Source: Silene latifolia (taxonomy: Eukaryota > Streptophyta > Magnoliopsida > Caryophyllales > Caryophyllaceae). From it: a DNA stretch of 64,000 bases. Shown piece after piece: positions 10,625-22,103 of this stretch. The DNA is taken from NCBI RefSeq assembly GCF_048544455.1, contig NC_133538.1:439268311-439332310 (forward strand). The letters are read 5' to 3'. The translations under genes were made by a program, and so were the position numbers. Within the stretch, counting starts at the first letter, position 1. Each line of letters starts with the position of its first letter. Below the pieces are notes generated by a model, which made no database searches, was not told the origin of the DNA, and saw only the letters and a list, made by a program, of their open reading frames with translations.

Positions 10625-11494
10625 TCAAGAGTAGTAACGTTTGAGAAATTTCCCATTTATTGGGCCTATGAGCACACCGTCTTCATCCACAATCTTGTAT
10701 GCGCCATTCGTGTAAACTTCTTGTACCACATACGGGCCATCCCACTTAGAGGTGAATATACCAACTGGCTTGTGAGAGGTGATAATTGGTCTTCGTATTG
10801 CAAGGACTAGGTCTCCTACTTGAAAAGAACGAGGACGTACTTTTTTGTTGAATGCTCGCGACATCCTTGCTTGATAACATTGGAGCTTTTGTTGGGCCTC
10901 TAGTCTTTTTTCATCGAGTGCCTCCAACTCTGCTAAACGTAACTTGTCATTTTCATCTTCTGTAAGTTCCTCTTGAATAGCAATGCGTAAGGATGGGATC
11001 TGTATTTCCAACGACAACACAGCTTCTACTCCATACACCAACGCATACGGGGTTGCTTGAGTAGGAGTTTTGTATGTGGTACGATAGGCCCACAATGCCT
11101 CGCCAATTCTTTCATGCCAATCTCGCTTTGATTTTGCTACTACTTTTCTCAACAAGTTGCAAAGTGTCTTGTTAAAGCCTTCAGCCAAGCCATTTGCAGG
11201 AGCGTTGTACATCGATGACTTGTACTGTCTGAATTTGAACTTATCTCCTAAACTTGTCATCAGATGGTTATCGAACTGTTTTCCATTATCAGTTATGATA
11301 CGTTGTGGTACACCATATCTATATATTATTTGAGTTCAGATGAAATTCACAACATTTTCCTTCTTGACTTCCCGTAATGTGATGGCTTCTGCCCATTTTG
11401 AGAAATAATCAGTACCAGCGAGAATATACTCGTGTCCATTCGAGGCTTTCGGAGTGAGAGGTCCCACAATGTCAAGTCCCCAAGCTTCAAAGGG
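10625..11494 (-). pseudogene. Tat integrase core and C-terminus, with stop
   Basis: Minus-strand homology begins after the TAG at 11495-11497 with PFEAWGLDIVGPL (first catalytic Asp). It continues to TDNGKQF (second Asp, about 11272-11292) and NGLAEGFNKTL (catalytic Glu), so the DDE triad is visible. A TGA at 11336-11338 interrupts the core. The rest is open to 10625 and includes the GPY/F-like ending VGIFTSKWDGPYVVQEV. Apart from two nonsense changes, this is a well-preserved domain. Confidence 0.85.
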
Positions 11495-13069
11495 CTATGA
11501 AGATACAGTCGGGTGTAATGGCTCTGGTGGCTGATGTATGAAGTTTGCGTAGAACTGACAAGGTTGACACTTTTTTGCGAAGTCCATGCAGTCTTGAACC
11601 ATGGTTGGCCAGTAATACCCCATTCTCTTTACACGATCATAAAGTTTAGGTCCAGATTGGTGAGCGCCACAAATGCCAGAGTGAGCTTCGTGCATTGCTT
11701 CAGTGGCTTCATCTTTATTTAGACACCTCAACCAGTGTCCCAAGAAAGAACGTCTGTAGAGCGTCCCTTTGTAATGAATAAATTTTGGAGCACGTCGGCG
11801 TACCTCTACCTTGTGCCTGGGATCATCAGGTAATTTCTGGTGGTCCAAGAAATCGATGATAGGCTGGCGCCAGTCATCTTCATCAGCCGTGTAGACGCAA
11901 ATCATGTTTGTTGTATCTATATCTTCTACTCTTTCAAGCAAAGATATTGCCCAGCGATTGCAGACTGGCACTTGCATAGATTCTTCTTCCCCCAGTGCCA
12001 AAGTGGCTGCAAGGTTAGCAATCGCGTCAGCCAACTTGTTGGCACTCCTTGGTACATGACCAATATTGATGGAGTCAAGTTGATTAAGCAGTTGCAACGC
12101 CTGTCGATGGTAGGGAATCAAGTCTTCCTTTCTTACCTCATACTCATCGAGGACTTGGCTGATCACCAATTGTGAGTCTCCGTAAATATCCATGTCTCTT
12201 ACGCCTATTTCAATTGCCATTTGAAGACCTAAAATCAAAGCTTGGTATTCTGCCACGTTATTTGAGCAAAACTGTGTGAGGGTAAATGAGTATGGCATTA
12301 CATGGTTTTGCGGAGATATGATCACAACTCCTGCTCCAGCTCCGTCTCGCCTTACAGCACCATCGAAGTACATTTGCCATGGGGGTAAAATGTCCACGTA
12401 AAAAATTTCTTCTCCTGGTAGTTCGTCTGAAAGTTCCCACTCTGCTGGGACTGGATGATCAGCGAAGAAATCTGCAATAACCTGACCTTTTACTGCTTTT
12501 TGAGACACAAACACTAAGTCATACTGTTTAAGTAGCACTGCCCATTTCGCAAGTCTTCCAGATAAGACTGGTCTTGAGAGTATGTACTTGATTGGATCAG
12601 CTTTTGAGACCACGTGTATGGTATGCGCCTGCATGTTGTGCCTCAACTTCTGGATGGCGAACACCAAAGCAAGACATATCTTCTCTATGGGCGAGTAATT
12701 TAATTCAGCTCCAACCAAGGTACGACTCAAGTAGTAGAGTGCTCTCTCCTTGCGGTCTTCAATTTCTTGCGCACACATTGCCCCCAGCGATCGTTCTTGT
12801 GCGGCGATGTATAGAATGAGCGGTTTTCCTGGAATCGGTGCCCCCAACACTGGTGCACTAGCCAGGTACTTTTTTATGCTATCAAAAGCATGTTTGCATT
12901 TTTCATCCCACTGAAATGGAGCATCCTTTTTCATGAGATGACTGAACGGCTGACAACGTCCTGCTAGGTTAGCGATGAACCTTCGAATGTATGCCAAATG
13001 TCCCTGCAACCCGCGCAGCTCCTTCAACGTCTTTGGTTCTGGCATTTCGTTGATAGCTTTGATTTTTGT
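11495..13069 (-). pseudogene. Tat RT thumb, two RNase H domains and integrase zinc finger
   Basis: This 516-residue open stretch starts in the reverse transcriptase connection region (LQGHLAYIRRFI) and covers the gypsy RNase H (LGAMCAQE ... LYYLSRTL). A second, archaeal-type RNase H follows, with all its acidic residues visible: Asp in YFDGA, Glu in NNVAEYQAL, Asp in YGDSQLV, Asp in NKLADAIANLA. Next is the integrase HHCC zinc finger (AHSGICGAH ... KKCQPCQ). Dual RNase H is the diagnostic feature of the Tat lineage. The stretch is bounded by TAG codons at 13070-13072 upstream and 11495-11497 downstream. Confidence 0.9.
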
Positions 13070-13386
13070 CTAGTCGATTTCAATGCCTCTATGCCTTACC
13101 ACGAACCCCAAGAACTTCCCGGATGTGACGCCGAATGCACACTTGAGTGGGTTCATCTTGAGTTGACATTTTCTAAGTCTCTCAAAGATGGTCCGAAGGT
13201 CTTTAACATGGTCTTTTCTTTTCTTTGATTTGACAACCACGTCGTCGACATAACATTCTATCGTTTTATGCAACATGTCATCAAAGATCTTTTGCATTGC
13301 TCGATATGTGGCCCCAAATTTTTTAGTCCAAACGGCATGACCGTGTGCGAGAAGATTCCTTTTGGGGTTCGAAAACCTGTTGCTTC
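13070..13386 (-). pseudogene. Tat reverse transcriptase, palm
   Basis: ECYVDDVVVKS holds the catalytic YVDD (about 13241-13252). The frame is open from 13297 to the TAG at 13070-13072. Upstream, FRTPKGIFSHTVMPFGLKN reads in another frame, and a single-base loss in a G run near 13312-13318 explains the switch. Confidence 0.85.
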
Positions 13387-13809
13387 TTAATCTTCAGGTG
13401 CCATATGTATTTGATTGTAACCAGCAGTACAATCCATGAATGAGAGTGCTTCGTGACCAGTGGTTGCATCAATCATCAACTCTGTAACTGGCAAAGGGAA
13501 GTCGTCTTTTGGACATGCATCATTAAGATCTCTGAAGTCGACGCATACACGTAGTTGCCCATTTTTCTTCCTGACTGGAACAATGTTGGCTATCCAGGTA
13601 GGATATCTGACTTCACGGATAAATCCAGCCTCAATGAGTTTGTTAACCTCTTTTTCGATTTCAGGTATAAGCTCCGTCCTAAAGCGACGTTGAGATTGCT
13701 TTCTAGGACTGATTCCTTTTCTGATTGCCAATCGATGAACTGCAATTTTTGGGCTTAGTCCAGGCATTTCCTTGTAGCTCCAAGCGAAGACGTCCTTGTA
13801 CTCAACCAA
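13387..13809 (-). pseudogene. Tat reverse transcriptase, fingers
   Basis: The segment has the usual gypsy N-terminal motifs: DVFAWSYKEMPGL, EVNKLIEAGFIREV, WIANIVPVRKKNGQLRVCVDFRDLN and FMDCTAGYNQIHMAPED. It ends in a TAA (13387-13389) at a position that is a sense codon in relatives. Confidence 0.9.
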
Positions 13810-14496
13810 AATTTTTTGTAGTATTCCTCTTCTTCCTCTTTAGTCAACAGAGCACTGACATAGATTGGACGAGGATCTTCATCAGTTTCTAGGTTTAGTT
13901 CTTTTAAATCGTCTACGGTTGACTGTACCTCATCTTCAAGTGTTTCAGGTGCCTTGTCAGCCTCTACCTCTTCGTTGTCATCAGGTATCTCTTCTGCAGT
14001 GATATGATAAGAAGTCACAATTTCCAAGTCTTTTGCATCACGGGAGTGTGAAGATGGAGGTTTAGACTCTTCAACATTGTTTGAGGAGAGACCAGTGAGA
14101 ACTAATACTCGTCTTCGTGCTTTTAGTGGCTCATGCTGGATGATGTCCACCACTTGCAAACGCTTCATGCGAGAGGGTATTGCGCTTCTCAAGTCATCAT
14201 TTATGCTTACTTCTTCATCGTTTTCTTCCACGGAAGTTGAGCACAGAAGAGTCTTACCACTATCATTATTGGAGGCTCCTAAACGAGTGAAGACCGTGTT
14301 TGAACGAACACCCAAACGATTACATAATGCACCCTTCTTGCTTGTACACGGCGGAGGGGTTGATGACTTAACTTTACTTGCTCCTCGTTTATCCAAATGA
14401 GCGAAGACAAGGACGATTTGTTGTAGAACTCGGTCTCCCCGCTGTCGAATACGAAGGACGGGCCCTCTCGTGCGGTGGACTTATCCTCGTCGAAAA
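13755..14496 (-). pseudogene. Tat polyprotein linker between protease and RT
   Basis: An acidic, low-complexity stretch (EEIPDDNEEVEADKAPETLEDEVQ, TKEEEEEYY) connects to DVFAW of the reverse transcriptase in a different frame near 13800. Upstream, around 14400-14496, homology-like segments alternate between frames, so two or more indels lie there. No catalytic domain was seen. Confidence 0.65.
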
Positions 14497-16532
14497 TCAA
14501 GATGTTGATGGTCTTTTAATGTCTTCTGCTTCATTCTCTTCCGCCTCTTCCACTGTGATATGTTGTGAAGATGTAGAGGTTCTGTTCCTACGAGCACTGA
14601 TCTTCACGGGTGTGGGAGACTTATAACCAAGCCCTGCTTTAGTCTCTATAAAGCTTCCTTCTTGCTTGTACAACTCCTGTTGTGTTTTGTTAAGCCCATA
14701 TGGTTCAACTTCTACAACTTTCCCAAGCGGATTTGGTTTTGTAAAGTCGTAACCAGCCTTTTCCAGTAGCTTGTATGCGTTGGAATGAAATATTCCCACA
14801 TTTTGATCGCTTGATGATTGGTTTGATGAACAGATGAAACCAACTGGAGGAGGTCTCATAACTATCATTTGGTTTGAACTTGGAAGAGGTATGGTGACTT
14901 TCGCCATCCATTCTTGCTTGATCATTGGACTTGGTTTACTTTTGTCTTTAAGATCTCTCTTTGTTAGACATTCTGCAAAAGGACTATCTCCTTCTTTTCG
15001 GCGAGACTTGGGAATATACCGCAATACTGGCGAGGTAGACTTATGTGGCATTTCTTGCTTCTTGGGTGATGTAACGGGAGTAGATGCTTCACTAGCGTTG
15101 TCTATATTTTGCTTATCATTTTCTTTAACATGACTCGTAACAACATCTTCTTTGGTATTCTCTTTCAGCTTACCTCCTTTTCCAGTTGAAGAAATGGTAG
15201 TTGGCATGAACTCACTAGAAGTACCATTTTCTTCAAAGAACTTTGCGTCAGCGAAGAAAGAGTCAGCCTTAGTGAAAGGCTTGGCGTCTCCATTTATCTT
15301 CCTCTCACCGCCGTGATAATACTTCAAGCATTGATGGAGGGTTGATGCAACGACTCCATTTTCATGTTTCCATGGTCGACCTAATAATAACTTGAAGGAT
15401 GTCTTGGCCTCGATGACATGGAAGAGTGTTTCAGATGACAAGTCACCCATGCTAAGGCTTACACGAATCATGCCAATAGCCCGCTCTCCATTTAAGTTGA
15501 AACCGTGAATTACTGTTCGACTGCTAGAAAGTTCATCAACCGTGATGCCTAGCTCTTTCATGGTTGCTTTTGGCATGAGATTTACTCCTGAGCCTCCATC
15601 TATTAAGATTCTATTGACTTTTTGTCCTCGAATGTAGCCTGACACATATAGCGGCCTATTGTGAGGCTTGGAACCAAGAAGCAGATCTTCATCTGAAAAG
15701 GTCAAGGCTGCATTGCAGGAGACACATTGTGTTGACGGCTCTGCAAGCTCTCCTACATCATTCATCTTGCCAGCGTATAGTTCTGGTTTATCAAGTCCTT
15801 GGAGTACTATCTGACGCTTCTCCTTTGGCAGGTGAAAGATTTGTCTCCACCCCATATTTGCGGGAAGGGCGTTGAGAGCCTTTACAACTTCATTTTCCTT
15901 TTGAGGGTAAGATTGCAATTGTTGTGACGGTACCGCATCATCTGCTTCGTTTTCCTTTACTTTTTCTTTATCATCATGACCTACTACAGAAATGGTACAT
16001 ACGGTAACATTGTTCAAGAAATCTCTTGGGAGGAATTCCTCTAGAGCAATATGACTAAACGAATTTTGCTTAGGCATATTGATAGGCAAGACACATGGTT
16101 TGACCACTGTTTCAGACTTCTTCTCCCCATTAGACATGCAAGATTTCATCTTCTTTGATTGCTTTCGTCGATGATGGACATGTTCGACTGCTTGCCATAC
16201 TTGTTTCTTTGTCTTCTTGCGTGTGACTAAGGTCCACCCTTCGTCATCATCATCTACATTCTCCTCATCTTGAGGACCTAATCTTGCTTTTGGGGATATC
16301 GATGGAGATGGCTTTTGAAACCATATAGCAACAGGTTCAAGGCTTCCAAATTGCAACATGCATACATCCCACCCACAATGCATCGTTGGCTCCTCATGTT
16401 CCTCATGCTGCTCCAATATTGCAGTAGTTTGATTTGTAGCTACTGTTTCATCCAAGTCAAGGATAATCTTTCCGTCTCTGAAGAGCTGCATAATTTTCTC
16501 TTTCAGTGTTATGCATTTTTCAAGGGGATGAC
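14497..16532 (-). pseudogene. Tat protease-containing segment of the polyprotein
   Basis: A long open stretch (16491 to 14497). A CX2HX4HX4C-like motif (YCRYHRLVSHPLEKC) precedes it at about 16510-16560 in the same frame, but gag is in another frame. The retropepsin-like motif is IDGGSGVNLMP (about 15577-15609), the Tat-type DGGS form of the usual DTGA. A conserved LLLGRPW follows. The C-terminal ~200 residues are low-complexity and end in a G-patch-like segment (AGLGYKS). The frame ends at about 14497. Confidence 0.8.
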
Positions 16533-18104
16533 TTACCAGTCTGTGATAGCGACAATAGTTGGGATCACTTGTCTTGTTAGCCTGGTCGCCTCTTGGACTC
16601 GCAATTGTATAACCTTTTTCTCCAGAAGGTCGTCTAGCATTCCAGATAAGTCAGAGTCTGGGAAAGGGTACTTCTTAGCTTGTAACTCTTTTAATGTGGG
16701 TTTGTTCTGCTGATAATTGTAAGCATATGACTCCTTCTTCTTTTCAAACTTAGGCCTTGATGAGATCTTAACGGGCGAGCCGCTGGTTTCGACGACCATT
16801 GCCTCTTTTCCCATCAACTTGAAGCCTTTATCTGTCTTTCTGAACTCCTTCTTTTCACTTAGCGCCTTAGAAGAGGTTAATCGAGCTTTGCCACGCCCTT
16901 TGATTGTAATTTCCATGTCGTGAGCAAGGGTTGCCAATTCTGGAAAGCTTTTCGGCTTGATCCCTTTCATTATATAAAGAATATCCCAGATCATCCCGTT
17001 AATGCACATTTCCACTGCTGAGGATTCACTTAAGCGATCTTTGCATTGCAGACTCAATGCACGCCATCGATCGATGTAGTCGACGACAGGTTCATCTTCC
17101 CACTGCACAGTGTTTGTTAGTTCGCTCATGCTGACGATACGACTAGTGTTGTAGAACCTGTTAAGAAATTCGTCTTCCATGCGACCCCAACTGTCAATTG
17201 ACTCAGAGTCCAAGTCCGTGTACCAATCAAAAGCAATTCCTTTAAGAGAACGTACGAACTGCTTGACTAGACGATCACCATCAGTCCCAGCATTGTTGCA
17301 TGTTTCCACGAAGTGGGCGATGTATTGTTTTGGATTTCCCTTCCCGTCGAACTGTTGAAACTTTGGAGGCTGATAACCAAGAGGCATGCGCAGACTTTCA
17401 ATCCTCTTAGTGTAAGGCTTGATGTAGTGTCCACTGCTTGTCGAACTTTCACCTAGCTGACTTTTAATTGTCTTAGCTATCAACTATTGGAGCTTCTCTT
17501 CAGTGAAAGCGCCAATTTCATTGCCAGAAGTCTTTCCAGTATCATCTTTGTCATCGTCCTTATCAGTATCATCGTCCTTGTCAGAGTCACTGTGCTCACT
17601 TGAGATCTTTTTCTCGAGAAGCTCCACCACCTCCTTTTGAAGTTCATCAATCTTCTTGTTCTTTTCTTCATTCTCCTTCATCATATTTTCAAGGAGCTTA
17701 TTCATGCTTTGGACTTGCTCCTCAAGTGTAGAACCAGCAATCACCATGACTGAAGCGCTGATAGGAGTGGAGGCATCCTTCTTTTTTGGTGACGCCCTAG
17801 GTTTGCAAGGGGAAGCGTTTTTGTCGACCTTAGAACTTCGAGTCCCTTCGCGCGAAGGAGTAGAGGCAGCAAGGATAGCTGTAGCAGCACCAGCTATGGA
17901 GGCAACTGAGATCTTGCGTGGCTGGTAGGGACATGTGCGAGCGTAGGCTAGTAGCGGCAGCGTTGATAGCACTTTCTTTGCCATTCCTCTAGTGCGGATG
18001 CCAACGATTGCACAAATGGGAGGTAGCAAGAAGGGGAGTGCCTTGCAGATAGCTACGTAGGTCTTCTTGGAAGCGTCAGGTGACGTGTCCTGCTTGGTAG
18101 ACAT
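16533..18104 (-). pseudogene. Tat gag, with amber stop and terminal frameshift
   Basis: It starts at an ATG (18104) 53 bp from the primer-binding site. Residues 1-207 are basic then helical and acidic (EEQVQSMNKLLENMMKEN, then DSDKDDDTDKDDDKDD). A TAG at 17484-17486 interrupts, and the same frame continues to 16533. This second part has the retrotransposon gag domain (FDGKGNPKQYIAHFVETC ... FDWYTDL ... EFLNRFYNT). The frame is lost near 16600, so the following Cys/His motif is read out of frame. Confidence 0.85.
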
Positions 18105-18156
18105 CCTTTTTTAGTAGACTTGGCTTGTAAAGTAGTAGAGATGAGAGGTAGAGAGT

Positions 18157-18174
18157 TTCACGTCGGGTTCACCA
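18157..18174 (-). other. Primer-binding site of Tat element
   Basis: Minus-strand TGGTGAACCCGACGTGAA begins four bases after the LTR end. The form is consistent with a tRNA-Arg site as described for Ogre/Tat elements; the exact tRNA is my inference. Confidence 0.65.
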
Positions 18175-18432
18175 AATTTGTAACGACAAATTTTGTATTG
18201 CGATAACTGAAATACAAAACAAGTAAACAAAATGAGTTTTTTTATTAATATCAGAAAAGTTCGTGTACAATCTCTAATAATCCTCTGATTCTAACTAAAC
18301 AAACAGGGTACGCGTGCACGATCCACGTAAGGGGTGCGCGTGCGTTTTGCAGGGGGTGCGCGTGTAGAGGGTGTATGCACTCTACGCGCGACGTTGACTT
18401 GTATTCTTGAGAGGGTCGAACGACTTGAGTCT

Positions 18433-18504
18433 CTCTTGAATGTTTGAATGTTTGAATATTCGAGTTTGAATGTTTGAATATTTGAGTTTGAATGTTTGAG
18501 TTTT
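18433..18504 (-). repeat. Short tandem repeat in Tat LTR
   Basis: Plus-strand TTTGAATG and TTTGAATATT units alternate with GAGTTTGAATG, giving about seven 8-10 bp units. It lies downstream of the TATA box, so it would be in the transcribed leader. Confidence 0.7.
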
Positions 18505-18634
18505 CTTGCGCAGCGCACGAATTTGTTGTGCTTGTTGGATCGCTTACGTTGAATTTCACGAGATTTTCAGAGAGAATTCCAGAGCTTTTCTTTTCTTCGA
18601 GTTTTTCTATCCCTTGAAATGAATGAACTTCGCT

Positions 18635-18643
18635 CTATTTATA
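18635..18643 (-). promoter_or_regulatory. TATA box of Tat LTR
   Basis: TATAAATAG on the minus strand, within CTATAAATAGAG, about 220 bp inside the LTR. Confidence 0.7.
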
Positions 18644-18865
18644 GAAAAAGTTCGGGCTTTCTTGGGCTTAGGGTTGCGGGCCCATTTCTTGGCCCGTTTG
18701 CAATTTTAGCCCAATTTGACTTCTGTTTGGACCCGAATAACTCAGAATGACCCAAATTTGATTTAAAAAGGACAAAAATAATTAAATTGAGTAATTTATT
18801 TATTATTAACTCAAATTAATTAATTTCTGTATTTTCGACATTTAAATAAAATTTTAATGCCTACA

Positions 18866-20039
18866 GGACCATGGTAGGATATTATGGAAATAACAAGTCC
18901 AAGTATGAAGAATTATGAAGTGGGTTGATGCACAAATGAAATCACAAATCAAGCCCAAGATTTGAAGTCCAACTAGGTAGAAGTTTAGGATACTAAAATA
19001 CATTGGATGCCATGTTTTAAGAGCTTAACCGGGTGATTAAACAAGGCATTAAATATCAACTTTGAATTCCTTGAGCATTAATTAGAGGAATTAAGAAGAC
19101 GGAGCAGGAAAGCCATGACCCCAATCGGGGTTAGACCCCTCTATGCCCGAACGTTACTTCCTTGTTCCCCTATAAATAGAATCTTTGGTCGACACTTTTT
19201 GGGTATCTCTCTTACACACATTTTTCACATAGAATTCTCTCTAAACTTCAGTAGGTAGATTAGCTTAGTATACTTTAGTTTTCATTAGTTTGTTATCATT
19301 TCCTTTAAGTATTACAAGTTACAATTTCATTTCCAAGTTATTTCCTTTTGCATTGTTCTTCAATTCCAATTCTATTTCTATTGTTGAGGTAATTTATTTC
19401 TAGTATTATTTCTTTATCATTATGTTTATCATTTTGTTCATCATTAGCTTAATTTACATAATGCAAGAGTAGTATATCTAGTCTAGGGGATAAAGGAAGC
19501 CATGAATAAAAAGTATTTGTAATATGATAAATTAGGATGCTTAATGATCACATAATAGTTTCTATAACATGCTTGTACCTTATTGTTAATCTTTGATTAT
19601 TGGCCATTGTCTTAGATTAAATTTGTTAATTCGTTTTTATAAGTCGAGAGGCACGAAAATGGATTAGACTAAGTATGTTTTAGTAGACGACCTAGCCATA
19701 TCGAGAGATCGTTAGGACCCGTTCTATGGTTGACACTAATATCGAGAGGTGGGTGTCTTTAAGCCTAAACAATTATCATTGCTATCTAATCCGAGTTTGA
19801 CATAAAGTATTTACATTTATTTGCCTGTGTGACTCAACTTCCCTAGACTCTTTCTTTATTATTGTTTTTACATCAACATAAATCAAATCAATCAATCAAT
19901 CAATCGCATCGACTCAAGATAAAATTCACTCCATAACAATAATTAAAAACTACCGTCTCTCTGTGGTTTCGACCCCTACATACTACATTCATTTGTGTCT
20001 AGGATAATTATTTTTGCATAGGTGTGCGATAGCCTATCA
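18866..20039 (+). repeat. Athila-like LTR remnant (solo or interrupted)
   Basis: The right end GCCTATCA is not followed by a primer site, so this is a solo LTR or a 3' LTR. A TATA box is at 19171-19178. The leader has three CGAGAGR motifs (19645, 19702, 19743) and CTCTCTGTGGTTTCGACCC near its end, both shared with the LTR of element B. The Tat LTR abuts its left side at 18865, so its left portion is probably on the far side of the Tat element. Its right end truncates the reading frame at 20040. Confidence 0.6.
19171..19178 (+). promoter_or_regulatory. TATA box of the Athila-like LTR remnant
   Basis: TATAAATA in CCCCTATAAATAGAATC. Confidence 0.65.
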
Positions 20040-20858
20040 TTCTCATTCATTTCGTCATTTTGCATATTAACATAAGCTAATATCTCATCAAAACTAGGGA
20101 ACTCTTTCATATCACCATAAATCATGTCATCAATGACTACTTGAGAATATGTGTTTAGGTCTTTATCAGTACAACCACCATAGGACTTGTCCAATTCTGT
20201 ATACTGAGCTTTCATCATCTCAGTCCATACGCCGAATGATGGCATCCCTTGTGCATAATCATACATTTCTTTTGCCCTCAGTACCAAACCTTCGATAAAG
20301 GTATGGTAGAATGGATCTTTCATAAAAGGTAGTATTTGAGGAATTTGGCTGCCAAATTGACCTTTATCAGTTGTATTTTCTTCTACATTATCATCACTGC
20401 CATCAATAGTTTTATCAACAGTCTCTTCCACAGTAACATCCTTGGGAGGAGATTCAGCTTCTTTTATTTTATCACTACTCAGTTCATCTTATTTTGGATA
20501 ACTTCAAACAGGTTCAGCTATCTTTGAGTTGAACTCTTTCATATTATCAGTGTATCTTTTGTAAAACAATGTTGAATCCCTCGTCATTCTCAAGAAAATT
20601 TCATGAATATCCTAGCAATTTTAAAAATCATAATACAATATCAACGTCACATTTATAAAGTAACACTATAATGTGTAAACAATATCATTTGCTTCAACTT
20701 AAGATAATGACTAATACTAGTAATACTAATAACCTTTAAGAATATCGGAAAATATATGAAAAGGTAACATAGTTATAAAGTTTGTCTTACATCTAATGCA
20801 CTTTCTCTTATTTCTTCGTCATTTTGTATCCCATGAGGCAATTTGATCATCATGTATC
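20040..20858 (-). pseudogene. Unrecognised two-exon gene fragment, cut at both ends
   Basis: Exon 1 (20858-20791) reads open in the phase of exon 2 (…YMMIKLPHGIQNDEEIRES). A 179-bp intron with GTAAG donor (20790) and GCTAG acceptor (20612) follows. Exon 2 starts DIHEIFLRMTRDSTLFYKRY and runs to 20040. It has two stops near 20490-20510 and is otherwise open, including an acidic linker and FPSFDEILAYVNMQNDEMNE. The last residues after 20039 come from the LTR. I do not recognise the protein. It could be a host gene or a gene carried by a DNA transposon. Both ends are replaced by retrotransposon LTRs. Confidence 0.5.
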
Positions 20859-21948
20859 TGAAGAGTTAAGAACGATAAACCCCTAAGAGGAGAAGGGGGT
20901 GAATTAGGTGTACCTTTTAAAAAATTTCTCCTTTAGTTCCTTAGAGACTAACACAAGCAAGAGCTATTAAATACAAACTTGAGAAACTTAATGGATTGTA
21001 AGTTCACAAGAGGTACAGCAGGTCTATGCAACAGTATGAATGACTCTTGCACAACACTGACACCGAGATTGATGAATAAAAGTATAATGATAAGAGAACG
21101 TAAAAGTAAATAAACAAACAAGACAATGTTTAAAAAATTGGTTCAGCTCCTACTCCGGAGCCTATGTCCAACCGTTATTTTATTGCTTGTTTAGAAATTT
21201 ACTCAAACTTAACTAAACCATTACAATGAAAATAACTCGCCAATCTACAATGAATGCTCTTCAAAGTCTTGGCAATAAATGATGTCTAAGGCTCCTTATT
21301 TATAGTAGAAGAAATGACCTAAGGTGGGTACCTTAGATAATATAATTCATTAATAAATTAAGTAGCTTTGATTAATTGTAAGTGTTAGGTGTTGCTTTAC
21401 CACAGAAAAAATCAGAATGCTTTAGCTTTTCTCAGATTTTAGGTTCCAATACACTCAACAAGACAACCTACCACAAATGGTAAAAAGCACTTGTACTTGA
21501 CTACTTCAACTTTCCATTTATGTAAAAGTAAGATGCACAATAAAAGAGGAGTTGAATTATTCAATTTGAGCTCTTTTATTTCTGAAATTATTTCAAAATT
21601 TTGTTTTTCAAATTTCAAACCTTTTAGAATATTGCTTTTGAAAGGATTTGAACACTGATGAATTTTCCGAAAATTCTCCATACGTTAGTACAAGAAACCT
21701 TGGTGCAACAGTCACAAGGACTGTTGCATGGTTTTGCAATCACTTATGCTTAAAAGAAGGTATGTTTAACTACCTCGTTTACAACATTCATTCTAAGCAA
21801 TGGGCTTTCTTGACTTGTCTTTCATCTTGATCATCTTTGGGCTTCTTCGAAAAATCTTTGGATGCTTCAATTCCCTAAACAATTTAACTAAGAAGCAAAT
21901 AATTAAATGATAATGAAACTTGGCATCATCAACCAAGTGTGTTCTAAA
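20859..21948 (-). repeat. Sirevirus-like 3' LTR (degenerate)
   Basis: The minus-strand end carries ACCTAATTCACCCCCTTCTCCTC, similar to the common TTCACCCCCCTCTAG ending of Sirevirus LTRs. The start near 21948 follows the polypurine region; its TG tip is mutated. A TATA box lies at 21297-21304. The plus-strand tip is TGAAGAG at 20859. Confidence 0.65.
21297..21304 (-). promoter_or_regulatory. TATA box of Sirevirus-like LTR
   Basis: TATAAATA on the minus strand within ACTATAAATAAGGAG. Confidence 0.6.
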
Positions 21949-21971
21949 AAATTCCTCCTTTGATGATGGCA
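21949..21971 (-). other. Sirevirus-type polypurine tract region
   Basis: Minus strand: TTGCCATCATCAAAGGAGGA, then the LTR. The CATCATCAAA-plus-purine-run layout is typical of Sireviruses. Confidence 0.65.
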
Positions 21972-22103
21972 AGTTTTAAATATGTGTTTAGTTCCCCTAA
22001 GCCCATGGTGAGTCGGTCTTTGAACCAAATAATAAAAGACGTCAAATAAATATGATCAAGGTGAATGAGGGTCAACATGCTTGGCCTAAGTAAAACATCT
22101 AAT

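Larger units (their letters stand above)
1..18865 (-). mobile_element. Tat-lineage Ty3/gypsy retrotransposon, left end off-window
   Basis: Read on the minus strand the order is 5' LTR (18179-18865), primer site, gag, protease, reverse transcriptase, RNase H, a second RNase H, integrase, then an antisense gene. Tandem RNase H domains and an antisense extra ORF downstream of pol are known hallmarks of the plant Tat lineage (Ogre, Retand, Grande). No 3' LTR is visible, so it must lie left of position 1. A copia element (189-5331) is inserted in its 3' part. The polyprotein carries at least five in-frame stops and several frameshifts, so this copy is dead. Confidence 0.85.
18179..18865 (-). repeat. 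5' LTR of Tat element (687 bp)
   Basis: On the minus strand it starts TGTAGGC at 18865 and ends GTTACA at 18179, with matching TGTA/TACA tips. It holds a TATA box and a short tandem repeat. Its partner LTR is off-window, so the target duplication cannot be checked. Confidence 0.8.

Noticed and set aside
17060-17075. Isolated CATCGATCGATG in Tat gag, and ACCGATCGAGT near 56288
   Set aside because: Single occurrences without a partner at 21 bp; consistent with chance and not part of the palindrome system.
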